From: an uncultured Polaribacter sp.
GTDB lineage: Bacteria; Bacteroidota; Bacteroidia; Flavobacteriales; Flavobacteriaceae
Direction of reading: 5' to 3'
NCBI GenBank assembly: GCA_938084845.1
Contig: CALKEB010000004.1
Location: forward strand, 62,001-126,000
DNA length: 64,000 nt
Shown here: positions 25,003 through 33,816 of the stretch, in pieces
How the letters are laid out: every line of letters begins with the position of its first letter
Numbering within the stretch: position 1 is the stretch's first letter
The notes under the pieces: model-generated
What the model was told of the DNA's origin: nothing
Seen by the model: the letters and a program-made list of their open reading frames with translations, nothing else
Database searches by the model: none
Program-made: the position numbers and the translations under genes

Positions 25003-26460
25003 ATGAGGAAGGTAGCTATTATTGGTAGTGGAATTGCTGGTTTAGCGACATCTATTCGGTTAGCTTTAAAGGATTATGATGTTTCTGTTTTTGAAGCAAA
25101 TACTTACCTTGGTGGAAAATTATCTTCAATTGAAAAAGAGGGTTTTACTTTTGATACTGGGCCTTCTCTTTTTACAGCTCCAGAAAATATAGAAGCACTT
25201 TTTAGTTTAGCTAAAAAAGACATTACGAACTATTTTACCTATCGCGATTTAGATGAAAGTTGTCGTTATTTTTTTGCAAACGGGAAAAAAATAATAGCGA
25301 AGAAAAATGTTGAAGCATTTGCGAATGAAGCAGAAAAAGTTTTTGGAGAACCTGCAGATAATATTAAAAAATACCTTCAGAATAGTAATAAAGCTTATCA
25401 AAACATAGGAGAACTTTTTTTAGATTTTCCATTAGATTCAAGTTTAATTACCAAAAGTGAAACTTACAAAGCTTTGTTTAGTGTAAAATTCCCATACATT
25501 ACTAAGTCACTAAATAGTTATAATGAATCAAGTTTTAAAACGCCAGAAATGATTCAGCTTTTCAATCGATTTGCAACTTATAATGGTAGCAACCCCTATA
25601 AAGCACCAGCAATGTTAAGCATGATTTCAAGTTTAGAACAAAGTCAAGGAACTTTTTATCCAAATGGAGGAATGATAAGCATTATCAAAGCTTTAGTGCA
25701 GCTAGCAAAAGAGATTGGTGTTAAATTTCACACAAATAGTAAAGTAGAAAAAATTGAAACTTTCAAAAATACAGTAACAGGAGTTTTAGTAAACGGAAAA
25801 AAGTATGAGGCAGATATAGTAGTAAGTAATATGGATATTTATTACACCTACAAAAACTTACTTTCTGATAATAAGTTTGCTCATAAAGTACTAAAGCAAG
25901 AACGGAGTAGTAGTGCTTTTATATTTTATTGGGGAATTGATACCACTTTTTCTGAATTAGGGTTGCATAATATCTTTTTTAGCGAAGATTATAAAAAAGA
26001 GTTTCAACACATATTTGAAGAATCAATTTTGCCTGATGAACCAACCGTTTATGTAAATGTAACTTCTAAATTTGATAAAAATCAGGCTCCTAATAACAGT
26101 GAAAATTGGTTTGTAATGGTAAATGCTCCTGCACATAACGATCATAATTGGGAGGAACAGAAAGAAAAGATAAAAAGGTTTATTATTAAACAACTAAATA
26201 AACAATTAAACACTAATCTTGAAGATCATATTGTTGTGGAAGAAACGCTTTCTCCATTAAATATTCAAGAAAAAACGGCGAGTTTTATGGGTTCTTTATA
26301 CGGAACAAGTAGTAACAGTAAAATGGCTGCTTTTTTTAGACAACAAAATAGAAGTAAGCATTATAAAAATTTACATTTCTGTGGAGGAAGTGTTCATCCA
26401 GGAGGAGGCATTCCATTATGTTTTAAATGTGCAAAATTAGTAGCAGATGACATTCACTAA
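25003..26460 (+). CDS. crtD: Carotenoid 3,4-desaturase (CrtD-type)
   Basis: A 485-residue flavoprotein of the CrtI/CrtD family. The FAD motif GSGIAGLATS lies near the N-terminus, followed by GGKLSS and GFTFDTGPSLF. The C-terminal segment FCGGSVHPGGGIPLC is the CrtD-like variant of the desaturase signature, differing from TGQLTVPGPGVPP in the CrtI at 7259. CrtD enzymes introduce the 3,4 double bond in 1-hydroxylated carotenoids, as in myxol and saproxanthin synthesis. It overlaps cruF by 14 bp. Confidence 0.87.
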   Translation: MRKVAIIGSGIAGLATSIRLALKDYDVSVFEANTYLGGKLSSIEKEGFTFDTGPSLFTAPENIEALFSLAKKDITNYFTYRDLDESCRYFFANGKKIIAKKNVEAFANEAEKVFGEPADNIKKYLQNSNKAYQNIGELFLDFPLDSSLITKSETYKALFSVKFPYITKSLNSYNESSFKTPEMIQLFNRFATYNGSNPYKAPAMLSMISSLEQSQGTFYPNGGMISIIKALVQLAKEIGVKFHTNSKVEKIETFKNTVTGVLVNGKKYEADIVVSNMDIYYTYKNLLSDNKFAHKVLKQERSSSAFIFYWGIDTTFSELGLHNIFFSEDYKKEFQHIFEESILPDEPTVYVNVTSKFDKNQAPNNSENWFVMVNAPAHNDHNWEEQKEKIKRFIIKQLNKQLNTNLEDHIVVEETLSPLNIQEKTASFMGSLYGTSSNSKMAAFFRQQNRSKHYKNLHFCGGSVHPGGGIPLCFKCAKLVADDIH

Positions 26461-27142
26461 TTTAATCAAACACAAATATAAACTAGCATTAGGAATAAGT
26501 TTATTATTTCATGTGAGTGCCATTATTGGCTTACTTTTTACTAAGTATAGTGACTTCTTTATTGATAACACACCTTTGAATTTAATCATATCATTGGTAT
26601 TGTTGTTTTACACACATCAAAAAATTAATAAATCACTTTGGCTCTTTTTTAGTGCATGTATTTTTGCAGGTCTTACTTACGAAATTATTGGTATCAATAC
26701 AGGTTTTCTTTTTGGAGATTATGAATATTCAACTGTTATGGGATACAAAATATGCGGTGTTCCTATTTTATTGGGTAATTTGTGGTTTATAACAATGTAT
26801 TCTGTTGGTACTTTAACATCTCAAACCTATACCTGGTTTAAGGTTAAATATAACTTCAATGTTTCTAAGGATTTAGAACTTCATGTATTGGCAATAACTG
26901 GGGCTTTTGCAGCAGTTTTTTTAGACTTTTTTTTAGAACCTGTTGCTATCAAACTAAATTTTTGGCAATGGTATCCTCTTGGAGAAATTCCAATTTATAA
27001 TTACGTATGTTGGTTTTTTGGAAGTTTAATTTTACAGTATTTATTCGTAAATTTGAGTTTTAATAAGCAGAATAAATTCGCAGTTTATTTATATGCAATT
27101 CAACTTATATTTTTCATAACCATTAGTTTCTTCTATAAATGA
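26447..27142 (+). CDS. cruF: Carotenoid 1,2-hydratase (CruF-like membrane protein)
   Basis: A 231-residue polytopic membrane protein (about seven hydrophobic helices) of the carotenoid biosynthesis/CruF family (PF04240 type). Typical features are EIIGINTGFLFGDYEYS, GVPILLGNLWF and a C-terminal DFFLEPVAIKLNFWQW. CruF adds water across the 1,2 double bond of a psi end group, giving the 1-hydroxy end used by CrtD. Overlaps of 14 bp with crtD and 4 bp with crtZ show one operon. Confidence 0.87.
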   Translation: MTFTNLIKHKYKLALGISLLFHVSAIIGLLFTKYSDFFIDNTPLNLIISLVLLFYTHQKINKSLWLFFSACIFAGLTYEIIGINTGFLFGDYEYSTVMGYKICGVPILLGNLWFITMYSVGTLTSQTYTWFKVKYNFNVSKDLELHVLAITGAFAAVFLDFFLEPVAIKLNFWQWYPLGEIPIYNYVCWFFGSLILQYLFVNLSFNKQNKFAVYLYAIQLIFFITISFFYK

Positions 27143-27621
27143 TTTTTCTTTATATTTTATCAATTACTTTAATAACATTTGTTATAATGGAAGGTGTAAC
27201 TTGGGTGATGCATAAATATGTAATGCACGGATTTTTATGGTATCTGCATGAAGATCATCACAAACCAAATGCTCACTTTTTCGAAAAAAATGATGCCTTC
27301 TTTTTAATTTTTGCCATACCAAGTTGGTTATGCATTATGTTTGGTTTGCAAGATAAATTGTTTTGGCTTGCAGGAATCGGCTTTGGTATTGCACTTTATG
27401 GATTTGCTTATTTTATGGTGCATGATGTTATTATTCACCAGCGTTTTAAATGGTTTTCAAGAAGTACTAATATCTACATAAAAGCTATAAAATGGGCACA
27501 TAAAATGCATCACAAACATCTTGGCAAAGAAAAGAGCGAAAGTTTTGGCTTATTATTTGTCGCTAAAAAATATTGGGAAAAAGTACTTAAAGACAAAGCC
27601 ATTAGAAAACAAAAGGCATAA
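27139..27621 (+). CDS. crtZ: Beta-carotene 3-hydroxylase (copy 2)
   Basis: A 160-residue di-iron membrane hydroxylase with boxes HKYVMH, HEDHH, HDVIIH and HKMHH. It aligns over its whole length with the copy at 9571, with four extra N-terminal residues and a longer basic C-terminus (KDKAIRKQKA). Placement after cruF suggests it serves the monocyclic myxol/saproxanthin branch, or expresses hydroxylase under separate control. Both roles are inferred. Confidence 0.94.
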   Translation: MIFLYILSITLITFVIMEGVTWVMHKYVMHGFLWYLHEDHHKPNAHFFEKNDAFFLIFAIPSWLCIMFGLQDKLFWLAGIGFGIALYGFAYFMVHDVIIHQRFKWFSRSTNIYIKAIKWAHKMHHKHLGKEKSESFGLLFVAKKYWEKVLKDKAIRKQKA

Positions 27622-27741
27622 TTATGTTTTTATTATAATACACCTAAACTAATTTTGGTAAAGCTATTTTTTTTATTATACCAAATCTTTAAAAAACAAA
27701 TTAAAAATAATAACGTTACATATATATCAAATCAATTAAAA

Positions 27742-28305
27742 ATGAATACAAGAAATTTTTTATCACTAGTAGTTTTAGTAATGCTGTGCATTGTAGGTTG
27801 TACCAATAATAGTAAGTTTGTTCTAGACAAAGGCGTTGTTGGAAGTATCAATAAAACAACCACAATTGCAGAGTTAGATAAAATATTTGAAAACGATTCA
27901 ATTGTTAGAAACTTAAGTGAAGGTGCTTTAGGAGATAATTATTTTCAGGATGATGATAATTACCTAATCTATGAAAAAGGAGGGAAGCACTTATTAACGA
28001 TAGTTCCAAAAGAACAATTAGATAGCACCTCTAGAATTAAAAGCATTGAGATACATGATTCTAGATACCAAACAAAACTAGGGGTTAGTTTAAATTCAAC
28101 TTTTTCTGAAATAAATGCAAATTATGTTGTTAGGCCAGAAACAACGTTACAATCTGTAACTCTTTTTGTAGACGAATTAAATGCTACTATTGCTATTGAT
28201 AAAGAGGAATTGGGTTTAAGAGATTTTGGAATGTCTCAAAAGGTTTCTTTAGAGCAAATACCAGATTTAGCAAAGGTTAAGCTTTTTATTATTTGGTTTC
28301 ATTAA
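27742..28305 (+). CDS. Putative lipoprotein
   Basis: A 187-residue protein from the ATG at 27742. That start gives a standard lipoprotein signal, MNTRNFLSLVVLVMLCIVGC, with cysteine 20 in the lipobox and NNS after it. An open frame extends upstream to 27655, but those 29 residues are basic and AT-biased and would hide the signal. The mature part (LDKGVVGSINKTTTIAELD, then DDDNYLIYEKGG) has no family I can name. It is probably anchored in the outer membrane. Confidence 0.7.
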   Translation: MNTRNFLSLVVLVMLCIVGCTNNSKFVLDKGVVGSINKTTTIAELDKIFENDSIVRNLSEGALGDNYFQDDDNYLIYEKGGKHLLTIVPKEQLDSTSRIKSIEIHDSRYQTKLGVSLNSTFSEINANYVVRPETTLQSVTLFVDELNATIAIDKEELGLRDFGMSQKVSLEQIPDLAKVKLFIIWFH

Positions 28306-28332
28306 AGAAATATCTTTTGATTATTTACAATT

Positions 28333-28692
28333 ATGAAAAAATATACTTTACAAAAAGATCCTTTTAAGGTTCCAACTACAGACGGAAAATTGATTGAAGA
28401 GTATTTTGGTAATGCAACCAATAAGCAATCAGATTTAAGTATTGCTCACATGGTAGCACCTCCGAAATGGAAAGAACCTTTTCAAACGCCTAAATTTTCT
28501 GAATACACCTATATAATTAAAGGTAAAAAACAATTTGTAATAGATGGTGAGACTATTATTTTAAAAGCAGGGGAAGCCATAAAAATTGAAAAAGAGGTTC
28601 GTGTTCAATATTCAAATCCATTTGATGAGGATTGTGAGTACATTGCGATTTGTTTGCCTGCATTTTCTATGGATTTAGTGAATAGAGAATAA
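28333..28692 (+). CDS. Cupin domain protein
   Basis: A 119-residue single-domain cupin. FSEYTYIIKGKKQFVIDGE and LKAGEAIKIEKEV represent the two conserved cupin motifs, but the usual metal histidines of motif 1 are replaced (SEYTYIIKG), so metal binding is doubtful. The substrate is unknown. It follows the lipoprotein by 27 bp and converges on the TonB-dependent receptor gene. Confidence 0.75.
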   Translation: MKKYTLQKDPFKVPTTDGKLIEEYFGNATNKQSDLSIAHMVAPPKWKEPFQTPKFSEYTYIIKGKKQFVIDGETIILKAGEAIKIEKEVRVQYSNPFDEDCEYIAICLPAFSMDLVNRE

Positions 28693-28694
28693 CT

Positions 28695-31142
28695 TTAAAG
28701 TTTCATTGCAATTTTAAAGTTAAGAACTCTACCTGTCATAAAGTTTGGTATACCAAACTGGGTTTTTGTATATACATCTCTTACCCAAGTGTTGGTAATA
28801 GCATTTTGAATATCAAAAATATTAAAAAGTTCTAATCCAGCACTTAGTTCTTTAAAATTAGAAAGCCACCCATTTTTAATTTTCTTATTGGTATCTACAA
28901 AGATGTAAGAGACTCCTAAATCAGCTCTTCTATAATCTCTTAATCTTTCTTGAAAATTATAAGGGTTTGCATATGAAGGAGCACCACCAGGAACACCAGA
29001 GTTATAAACTAAATTTAAATAGGCTTTTAAATTTGGTAAATTTGGAACATAATCTTGAAATAAAATTCCAAATTTTATTCTTTGGTCAGAGGGTCTAGAT
29101 ATGTAACCATTATTATCTATATTTTCTTCAGTTTTTAAATAGCCTAAACTTACCCAACTTTCACTTCCTGGAACAAACTCGCCATTTAATCGAAAATCAA
29201 AACCATAGGCATAAGCTTTTGTCACGTTATCTGCCCTATATCTAATTCTAACATTATCTATAGTATACGAGTTAACATCAGTTAAATTCTTGTAATAAGC
29301 CTCAGAGGTAAGCTTAAAAGGCCTATTCCATAAATTAAAACTGTAATCCATTCCTGTAACCAAATGGTATGATTTCTGAGCATTAACATCTATTGAAACG
29401 GCTCCATTAAAATCTCTTAATTCTCTGTAAGAAGGAGGTTGCGCATACAACCCTCCTGAAATTCTAAACAACATGTCTTTTTCCCAATCGGGTTTAATTG
29501 CGAATTGGCCACGTGGACTTATGATTACCTTACGAGTTGATGTAGTTCCATTTCCGTTTACTAGCCAAGAATGTGCTCTAATACCTAAATTATAAAATAC
29601 TTCATGATCTTTCCAGAAAGAGCGTTGATTAAATTGGGCAAAACTTGTAATTCTTGTAATTTCTACAGTATTATCTTTTCTAATATTTTGAAAAGGGGTG
29701 AGTTCTCCTTCAAAAGGTTCATAAGGTTGATTGTTAGAGGAATGAAAAGGGGGTCTAATAGAAAATCCTAAAGAATCTATAACTTCCCATTCACGAATTC
29801 TATCTTTTATGTTTTCTTGTTGAAATTTTACTCCAAAATCTACTTGAGTTGATGCTTTTTTAAAACTACCTCTTAATTCTAAATTTGTAATTAAAGCGTC
29901 TAAATCGTTCCTAGCATGATTTAGTTGAGAACCAATTCCTTGAGAAAATTGAACATCGCCAAAACCTTCAGAACCAATATTAGCGTCTACTTCACCTAAA
30001 CGATATTGAGCTAAAATGTCGAAATATTCCTCCTCTTGTGTATTGTATCTTGAGGCAGTAGCTGTAAATTTTAAATTTTCATTAAGGTTATATTCTGTAG
30101 AAAAGGCACCAAATAAGGTTAAATAATTATTTTTCTCTTCTCCAGAATAAAATACAGTCAATTCTAATGGGTCTGCAACTGTACCAAAACGAGTTCTTCT
30201 TGTTAAAGGTTGGTAATTGTAATTGTTTAAAGAAAAGTTACTTAAAAGATTAAATTGTATTTTATCTGAAAGTTTATAAGATAAAAAGGTTTGTAAATCT
30301 GTAAACCGAGGTCTAAAATTTGTTTCTATTTGCTTACTATTTACAAAAAGACTGTTGTCTCTGTACCTAATACTACTAATGGCACTAAGTTTATTATTTA
30401 AAAATAAACTTTCAAATGTGGCACTAGCACCTAACAGACTTGCGTCTATAGCAATTGATTGCTCTTTTGGTTTCCTATAAGTAATGTCTAGTACCGATGA
30501 TAATCGATCTCCATACTTGGCTTGAAACCCACCAGCAGAAAAGTCGATGTTTTGAACCATGTTAGGGTTAATAAAACTTAAACCTTCTTGCTGACCAGAC
30601 CTAACCAAAAAAGGTCTGTATACTTGTATTCCGTTTACATAAACTAAATTTTCATCAAAATTACCACCTCTAACATTGTATTGTGTACTTAATTCATTAT
30701 TGTTATTTACACCAGGTAAAGTCATTAACACATTTTCTACACCAGCATTTGGACCTACCGTATTTTTTACTTTGTTAATACTAATTTTTGTAATGCCAGA
30801 AGACTCTTTTCTAATATCTTTAACTGAAATCTCTTTAAGATTTTCTGTTTTAGTTTGCAATGTCGGAGAGAAGCGAATACTATTTCTATTTGTTACATAA
30901 ATATTTTTTTGAAGTGTATTATAAGATACATGACTAAAAGTTACTGTTATTTTTTTATTTAAAGGAATTTTTAGTGTATATTTTCCCTTACTATCAGAAG
31001 TAGTTCCAACGTTACCGTATTTAATAGAAACTTTTTCTATAACTTCTTTATTACTATTCTTAACAATTCCTTTTAATAACGTTGTTTTCTGAGCCAGTAA
31101 AGCGCTAGGGATTAAAAATAGAAATAAAAGTATTTTTTTCAC
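28695..31142 (-). CDS. TonB-dependent outer-membrane receptor
   Basis: An 815-residue outer-membrane transporter. A signal peptide (1-17, ending LLAQ) is followed by a carboxypeptidase-like regulatory domain (about 20-95, with TSDSKGKYTLKIPL), a plug domain (about 115-215, with YNVRGGNFDENLVYVNG) and a beta-barrel ending in an aromatic-rich strand. The ligand is unknown; no SusD partner or degradation enzymes lie beside it. It starts 5 bp after the M23 peptidase gene, so the two probably form an operon. Confidence 0.9.
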   Translation of the reverse strand: MKKILLFLFLIPSALLAQKTTLLKGIVKNSNKEVIEKVSIKYGNVGTTSDSKGKYTLKIPLNKKITVTFSHVSYNTLQKNIYVTNRNSIRFSPTLQTKTENLKEISVKDIRKESSGITKISINKVKNTVGPNAGVENVLMTLPGVNNNNELSTQYNVRGGNFDENLVYVNGIQVYRPFLVRSGQQEGLSFINPNMVQNIDFSAGGFQAKYGDRLSSVLDITYRKPKEQSIAIDASLLGASATFESLFLNNKLSAISSIRYRDNSLFVNSKQIETNFRPRFTDLQTFLSYKLSDKIQFNLLSNFSLNNYNYQPLTRRTRFGTVADPLELTVFYSGEEKNNYLTLFGAFSTEYNLNENLKFTATASRYNTQEEEYFDILAQYRLGEVDANIGSEGFGDVQFSQGIGSQLNHARNDLDALITNLELRGSFKKASTQVDFGVKFQQENIKDRIREWEVIDSLGFSIRPPFHSSNNQPYEPFEGELTPFQNIRKDNTVEITRITSFAQFNQRSFWKDHEVFYNLGIRAHSWLVNGNGTTSTRKVIISPRGQFAIKPDWEKDMLFRISGGLYAQPPSYRELRDFNGAVSIDVNAQKSYHLVTGMDYSFNLWNRPFKLTSEAYYKNLTDVNSYTIDNVRIRYRADNVTKAYAYGFDFRLNGEFVPGSESWVSLGYLKTEENIDNNGYISRPSDQRIKFGILFQDYVPNLPNLKAYLNLVYNSGVPGGAPSYANPYNFQERLRDYRRADLGVSYIFVDTNKKIKNGWLSNFKELSAGLELFNIFDIQNAITNTWVRDVYTKTQFGIPNFMTGRVLNFKIAMKL

Positions 31143-31147
31143 AAAAA

Positions 31148-32851
31148 TTAATTTAGTTGTTTCTTATAGAACGTTCTAGAAACACTATTGGTATTTCCAA
31201 CATTATCTGAGACTACAAGTTTAAAGATATGTTTACTACCAACCAATTTTTTATCACTAAAATTATAGGTTAAAATTTTCTTTTTATGATTGTATTCCAT
31301 TAATATCCAAGTTCCATCTAAAGTTGCTTTCCAATCTTTTATTCCAGAGCCTTCATCATTAATTTTTACTTTTATCGTTTTAAAATTACTAATCCACTGT
31401 TCATTCTTAAAATATAAAATATCTATATTAGGTTCTTCATTGTCAAGTAGTAGTGTGTATTTTCCTAAAGTTTTACTTGTGGTAAAAAAAGTGCTGTCTT
31501 TTTTTCTTGTGTATTGATATCTAGGGTATTTTGGGTATTCTAAATTTGCGATATAAAGTTTTTCTTTTTCTTCTTTTGTGTAGGAAGTAACATCGAATGT
31601 TAATGTAAAGTTTCTATTTAATGGTACTGTAGCATTATGAATGTGAACAATATTATCTTCTTGTTTTAAATCTAGATATAAATTATCATAAAATGTATTT
31701 TTTGGGAAGGCAATAGAAACCTTATTTAAGTGAAATTTAGTAAACTTTTTTCTATCTACATAATAGTTTGTGGTATCTTGTTGGGGTTCAAAAAGAAGGT
31801 TGCTTTTTTTACCTGCAATAGGAACTCTAACCTTAACTGTATTCTCCATATAATCTTTAGCTATAATTTCTATTGTATAGTTAAACCCATTTTCTATTGT
31901 AATTTTTCCATCATTAATAAGACTTTTATAAATAGATAATTGATTAAGTGGGTGTTTGTGTGTTTTTTGAAATCTTCTTTTATATTTTTTATAATGCTCG
32001 TAATCAATATGTAAGTTTAAGAATTTACTATTAGAAAAGGTAAAAGTCTCCATAGTATGATAGTAAACTCTTTTTCCATTTACTTTCATTTCTAAACTAT
32101 AAACTCCATTTTTATTCGGCATTTTGTCAAACAGATCAAAAACATCTACTCCAAAACCGATTAGACCACTTGCAGAAATTCGGTCGGCTATATAATTTCC
32201 ATTATTTAGTTTTTTTATAGGTATTTGAAAACTCTTTTTTTGTTGGTTAATTCTTGCATCATCAGATAATGTATATGCTTTTAAAGTTCTTATTGTTGGT
32301 AAAATATGATCTGTTACTTCTAGTCCAAATAAAAGTGGGTTAATGATACTTTCTGTTGCTGTATTTCTAATTTCAAAATGCAAATGAGGACCACCTGAAC
32401 CGCCAGTATCTCCAGAATAGGCAATAATATCTCCTTTTGAGATTGGAAATTTATCTTCCTTAAAATATAAATTCCCAGTAGCATAATTTTCTTTTTGATA
32501 CTGAACAGACTTTACATATTTTTCTATTTTATCATTAAATTTTTTTAGGTGTCCATATACAGAAGTGTAACCATTTGGATGTGTTATATAAATTGCTTTT
32601 CCATAACCAAATTGTTGCAATTTTATTCGAGACACATATCCACCTGAAGCTGCATAAACATCCAAACCCTCTTTTCCTTGGGTTTTAATATCGATACCAG
32701 CGTGAAAATGATTACTTCTTAATTCTCCAAAAGATCCTGTTAAATAGATGGGAATGTCTAGTGGATTTCTAAAATAGTTTGTTGGATATTTTTTTTGAGA
32801 AGTACAGATAAAATGTAATAACAAAAAAAAGGTAATAGTGAGTGCTTTCAA
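31148..32851 (-). CDS. M23-family peptidase (LytM-type)
   Basis: A 567-residue exported protein. After a signal peptide (1-18, ending CTSQ), the LytM domain occupies about residues 28-180. H50-x3-D54 in HFHAGID and the later GGPHLHFEI supply the zinc ligands and catalytic histidine. The long C-terminal region is beta-rich and lacks an obvious family. It should act on peptidoglycan cross-links in the periplasm, and co-transcription with a TonB receptor is likely. Confidence 0.9.
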   Translation of the reverse strand: MKALTITFFLLLHFICTSQKKYPTNYFRNPLDIPIYLTGSFGELRSNHFHAGIDIKTQGKEGLDVYAASGGYVSRIKLQQFGYGKAIYITHPNGYTSVYGHLKKFNDKIEKYVKSVQYQKENYATGNLYFKEDKFPISKGDIIAYSGDTGGSGGPHLHFEIRNTATESIINPLLFGLEVTDHILPTIRTLKAYTLSDDARINQQKKSFQIPIKKLNNGNYIADRISASGLIGFGVDVFDLFDKMPNKNGVYSLEMKVNGKRVYYHTMETFTFSNSKFLNLHIDYEHYKKYKRRFQKTHKHPLNQLSIYKSLINDGKITIENGFNYTIEIIAKDYMENTVKVRVPIAGKKSNLLFEPQQDTTNYYVDRKKFTKFHLNKVSIAFPKNTFYDNLYLDLKQEDNIVHIHNATVPLNRNFTLTFDVTSYTKEEKEKLYIANLEYPKYPRYQYTRKKDSTFFTTSKTLGKYTLLLDNEEPNIDILYFKNEQWISNFKTIKVKINDEGSGIKDWKATLDGTWILMEYNHKKKILTYNFSDKKLVGSKHIFKLVVSDNVGNTNSVSRTFYKKQLN

Positions 32852-32939
32852 TTTAAAATAAATTTAGGTAAAAATACTAAAAATTCATGGTGTGTTAACG
32901 GTTTCATTATCATCTTGTTATTAAAAAAGTGATTAAATG

Positions 32940-32970
32940 TTGTTATATTTAAAACAGAATGTTAACTTTG
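32940..32970 (+). promoter_or_regulatory. Promoter of zapB-like/zapA genes
   Basis: TTG at 32940-32942 and TAACTTTG at 32963-32970, spaced by 20 bp, fit the Bacteroidota -33/-7 consensus (TTG, 17-23 bp, TAnnTTTG) exactly. Transcription should begin near 32974. An ATG at 32937 in the same frame therefore lies upstream of the transcript, so the gene starts at the ATG at 32997. Confidence 0.6.
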
Positions 32971-32996
32971 TAGAGATAGTTTATTCTAAAGTTATA

Positions 32997-33287
32997 ATGG
33001 GTAATACACTAGAGGCAATTCATTTACTAGAAAAATCATTACAAAATTTACTTTCTAATTATGAATTTTTAAAGAAAGAAAACGAAATTTTGCTTCAAAA
33101 CAATAATTCATTACAAATTAAACTTTTAGAAAAAGAGCATGATTTGTCGATTCAAAAAAAAGAATTTGAATCACTCAAAATTGCAAAAACTATTGAAGGC
33201 AGTGGATCAAATACAAGAGATACAAAACTGAAGATAAATTCATTAATTAAAGAAATTGATAAATGTATAATTCAGTTACAAGAATAA
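32997..33287 (+). CDS. ZapB-like coiled-coil protein
   Basis: A 96-residue, mostly coiled-coil protein (heptad-like LEKSLQNLLSNYEFLKKENEILLQNNN, then KLKINSLIKEIDKCIIQLQE). The ATG at 32997 is chosen because the promoter at 32940-32970 lies downstream of the alternative ATG at 32937. It precedes zapA by 13 bp. A small coiled coil next to ZapA suggests a cell-division partner similar to ZapB, bound to FtsZ through ZapA. Sequence similarity alone would not prove this. Confidence 0.7.
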   Translation: MGNTLEAIHLLEKSLQNLLSNYEFLKKENEILLQNNNSLQIKLLEKEHDLSIQKKEFESLKIAKTIEGSGSNTRDTKLKINSLIKEIDKCIIQLQE

Positions 33288-33300
33288 AGTTCTTTACATT

Positions 33301-33591
33301 GTGAGTAAATTAAAGATTAATATAGTAATTGCTGGTAGAACTTATCCTTTAAGTGTAAATAACACAAAAGAAGAGGAGGGGATGCGTAAGGCAGCAAATG
33401 CTATAAATAAATTAATTTCTACTTATGAACAAAATTATGCAGTAAGCGATAAACAAGATGTTTTGGCGATGTCTGCATTACAATTTGCTTCTAAATTAGA
33501 AATTTTATCTTTAAACAAAGCATATACAAATAAAGAAGAAATGCAAAAATTAGATGAGCTTACCAATTTGGTAAACACTCACTTAGAATAA
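33301..33591 (+). CDS. zapA: Cell division protein ZapA
   Basis: A 96-residue ZapA homologue that bundles FtsZ protofilaments. The N-terminal strand KLKINIVIAGRTYPLSV and the following helix with EEGMRKAANAINKLI are typical, and the C-terminal half is coiled coil. The start is GTG, 13 bp after the coiled-coil gene. The conserved order zapA then 6S RNA downstream agrees with the assignment. Confidence 0.92.
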   Translation: MSKLKINIVIAGRTYPLSVNNTKEEEGMRKAANAINKLISTYEQNYAVSDKQDVLAMSALQFASKLEILSLNKAYTNKEEMQKLDELTNLVNTHLE

Positions 33592-33621
33592 AACGTTCAT
33601 TAAAATACATTAACAACACAC

Positions 33622-33799
33622 TGCCTACGTTAGTAATTGTTTATTAAACTCAACACTATTCTATTATGAAGGGTGAGTCTTAACTACTAAAGCATGCCAT
33701 AGAAACTTTATCGTTTCAAGTGGATTCTTGAACAGTTAGTTAGTCCTATATATGTCATTATGGAGTTTAAAAAAAACCAACTGATGTAGGCTTTTTTTT
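33622..33799 (+). ncRNA. ssrS: Probable 6S RNA (6S-Flavo type)
   Basis: The 225-bp gap between zapA and rny contains a long-range closing stem: GCCTACGTTAGT (33623-33634) pairs with ACTGATGTAGGC (33780-33791) over 12 bp with two G-U pairs, followed by eight Ts (33792-33799). The interior is structured and non-coding. A 6S RNA gene next to zapA is conserved from E. coli to Bacteroidota, and a flavobacterial 6S family is described. 6S RNA mimics an open promoter and holds RNA polymerase in stationary phase. The interior bubble was not modelled, and the 5' end is approximate. Confidence 0.7.
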
Positions 33800-33816
33800 A
33801 TATATAAATTTAAATT

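Noticed and set aside
27654-27685. Inverted repeat TTTGGTA and TACCAAA with an 18-bp loop after crtZ copy 2
   Set aside because: Long loop and AT-rich surroundings; stem too weak to call a terminator or operator.
27655-27741. 29-residue upstream extension of the lipoprotein
   Set aside because: It would bury the lipobox signal that begins at 27742, so the shorter start is used.
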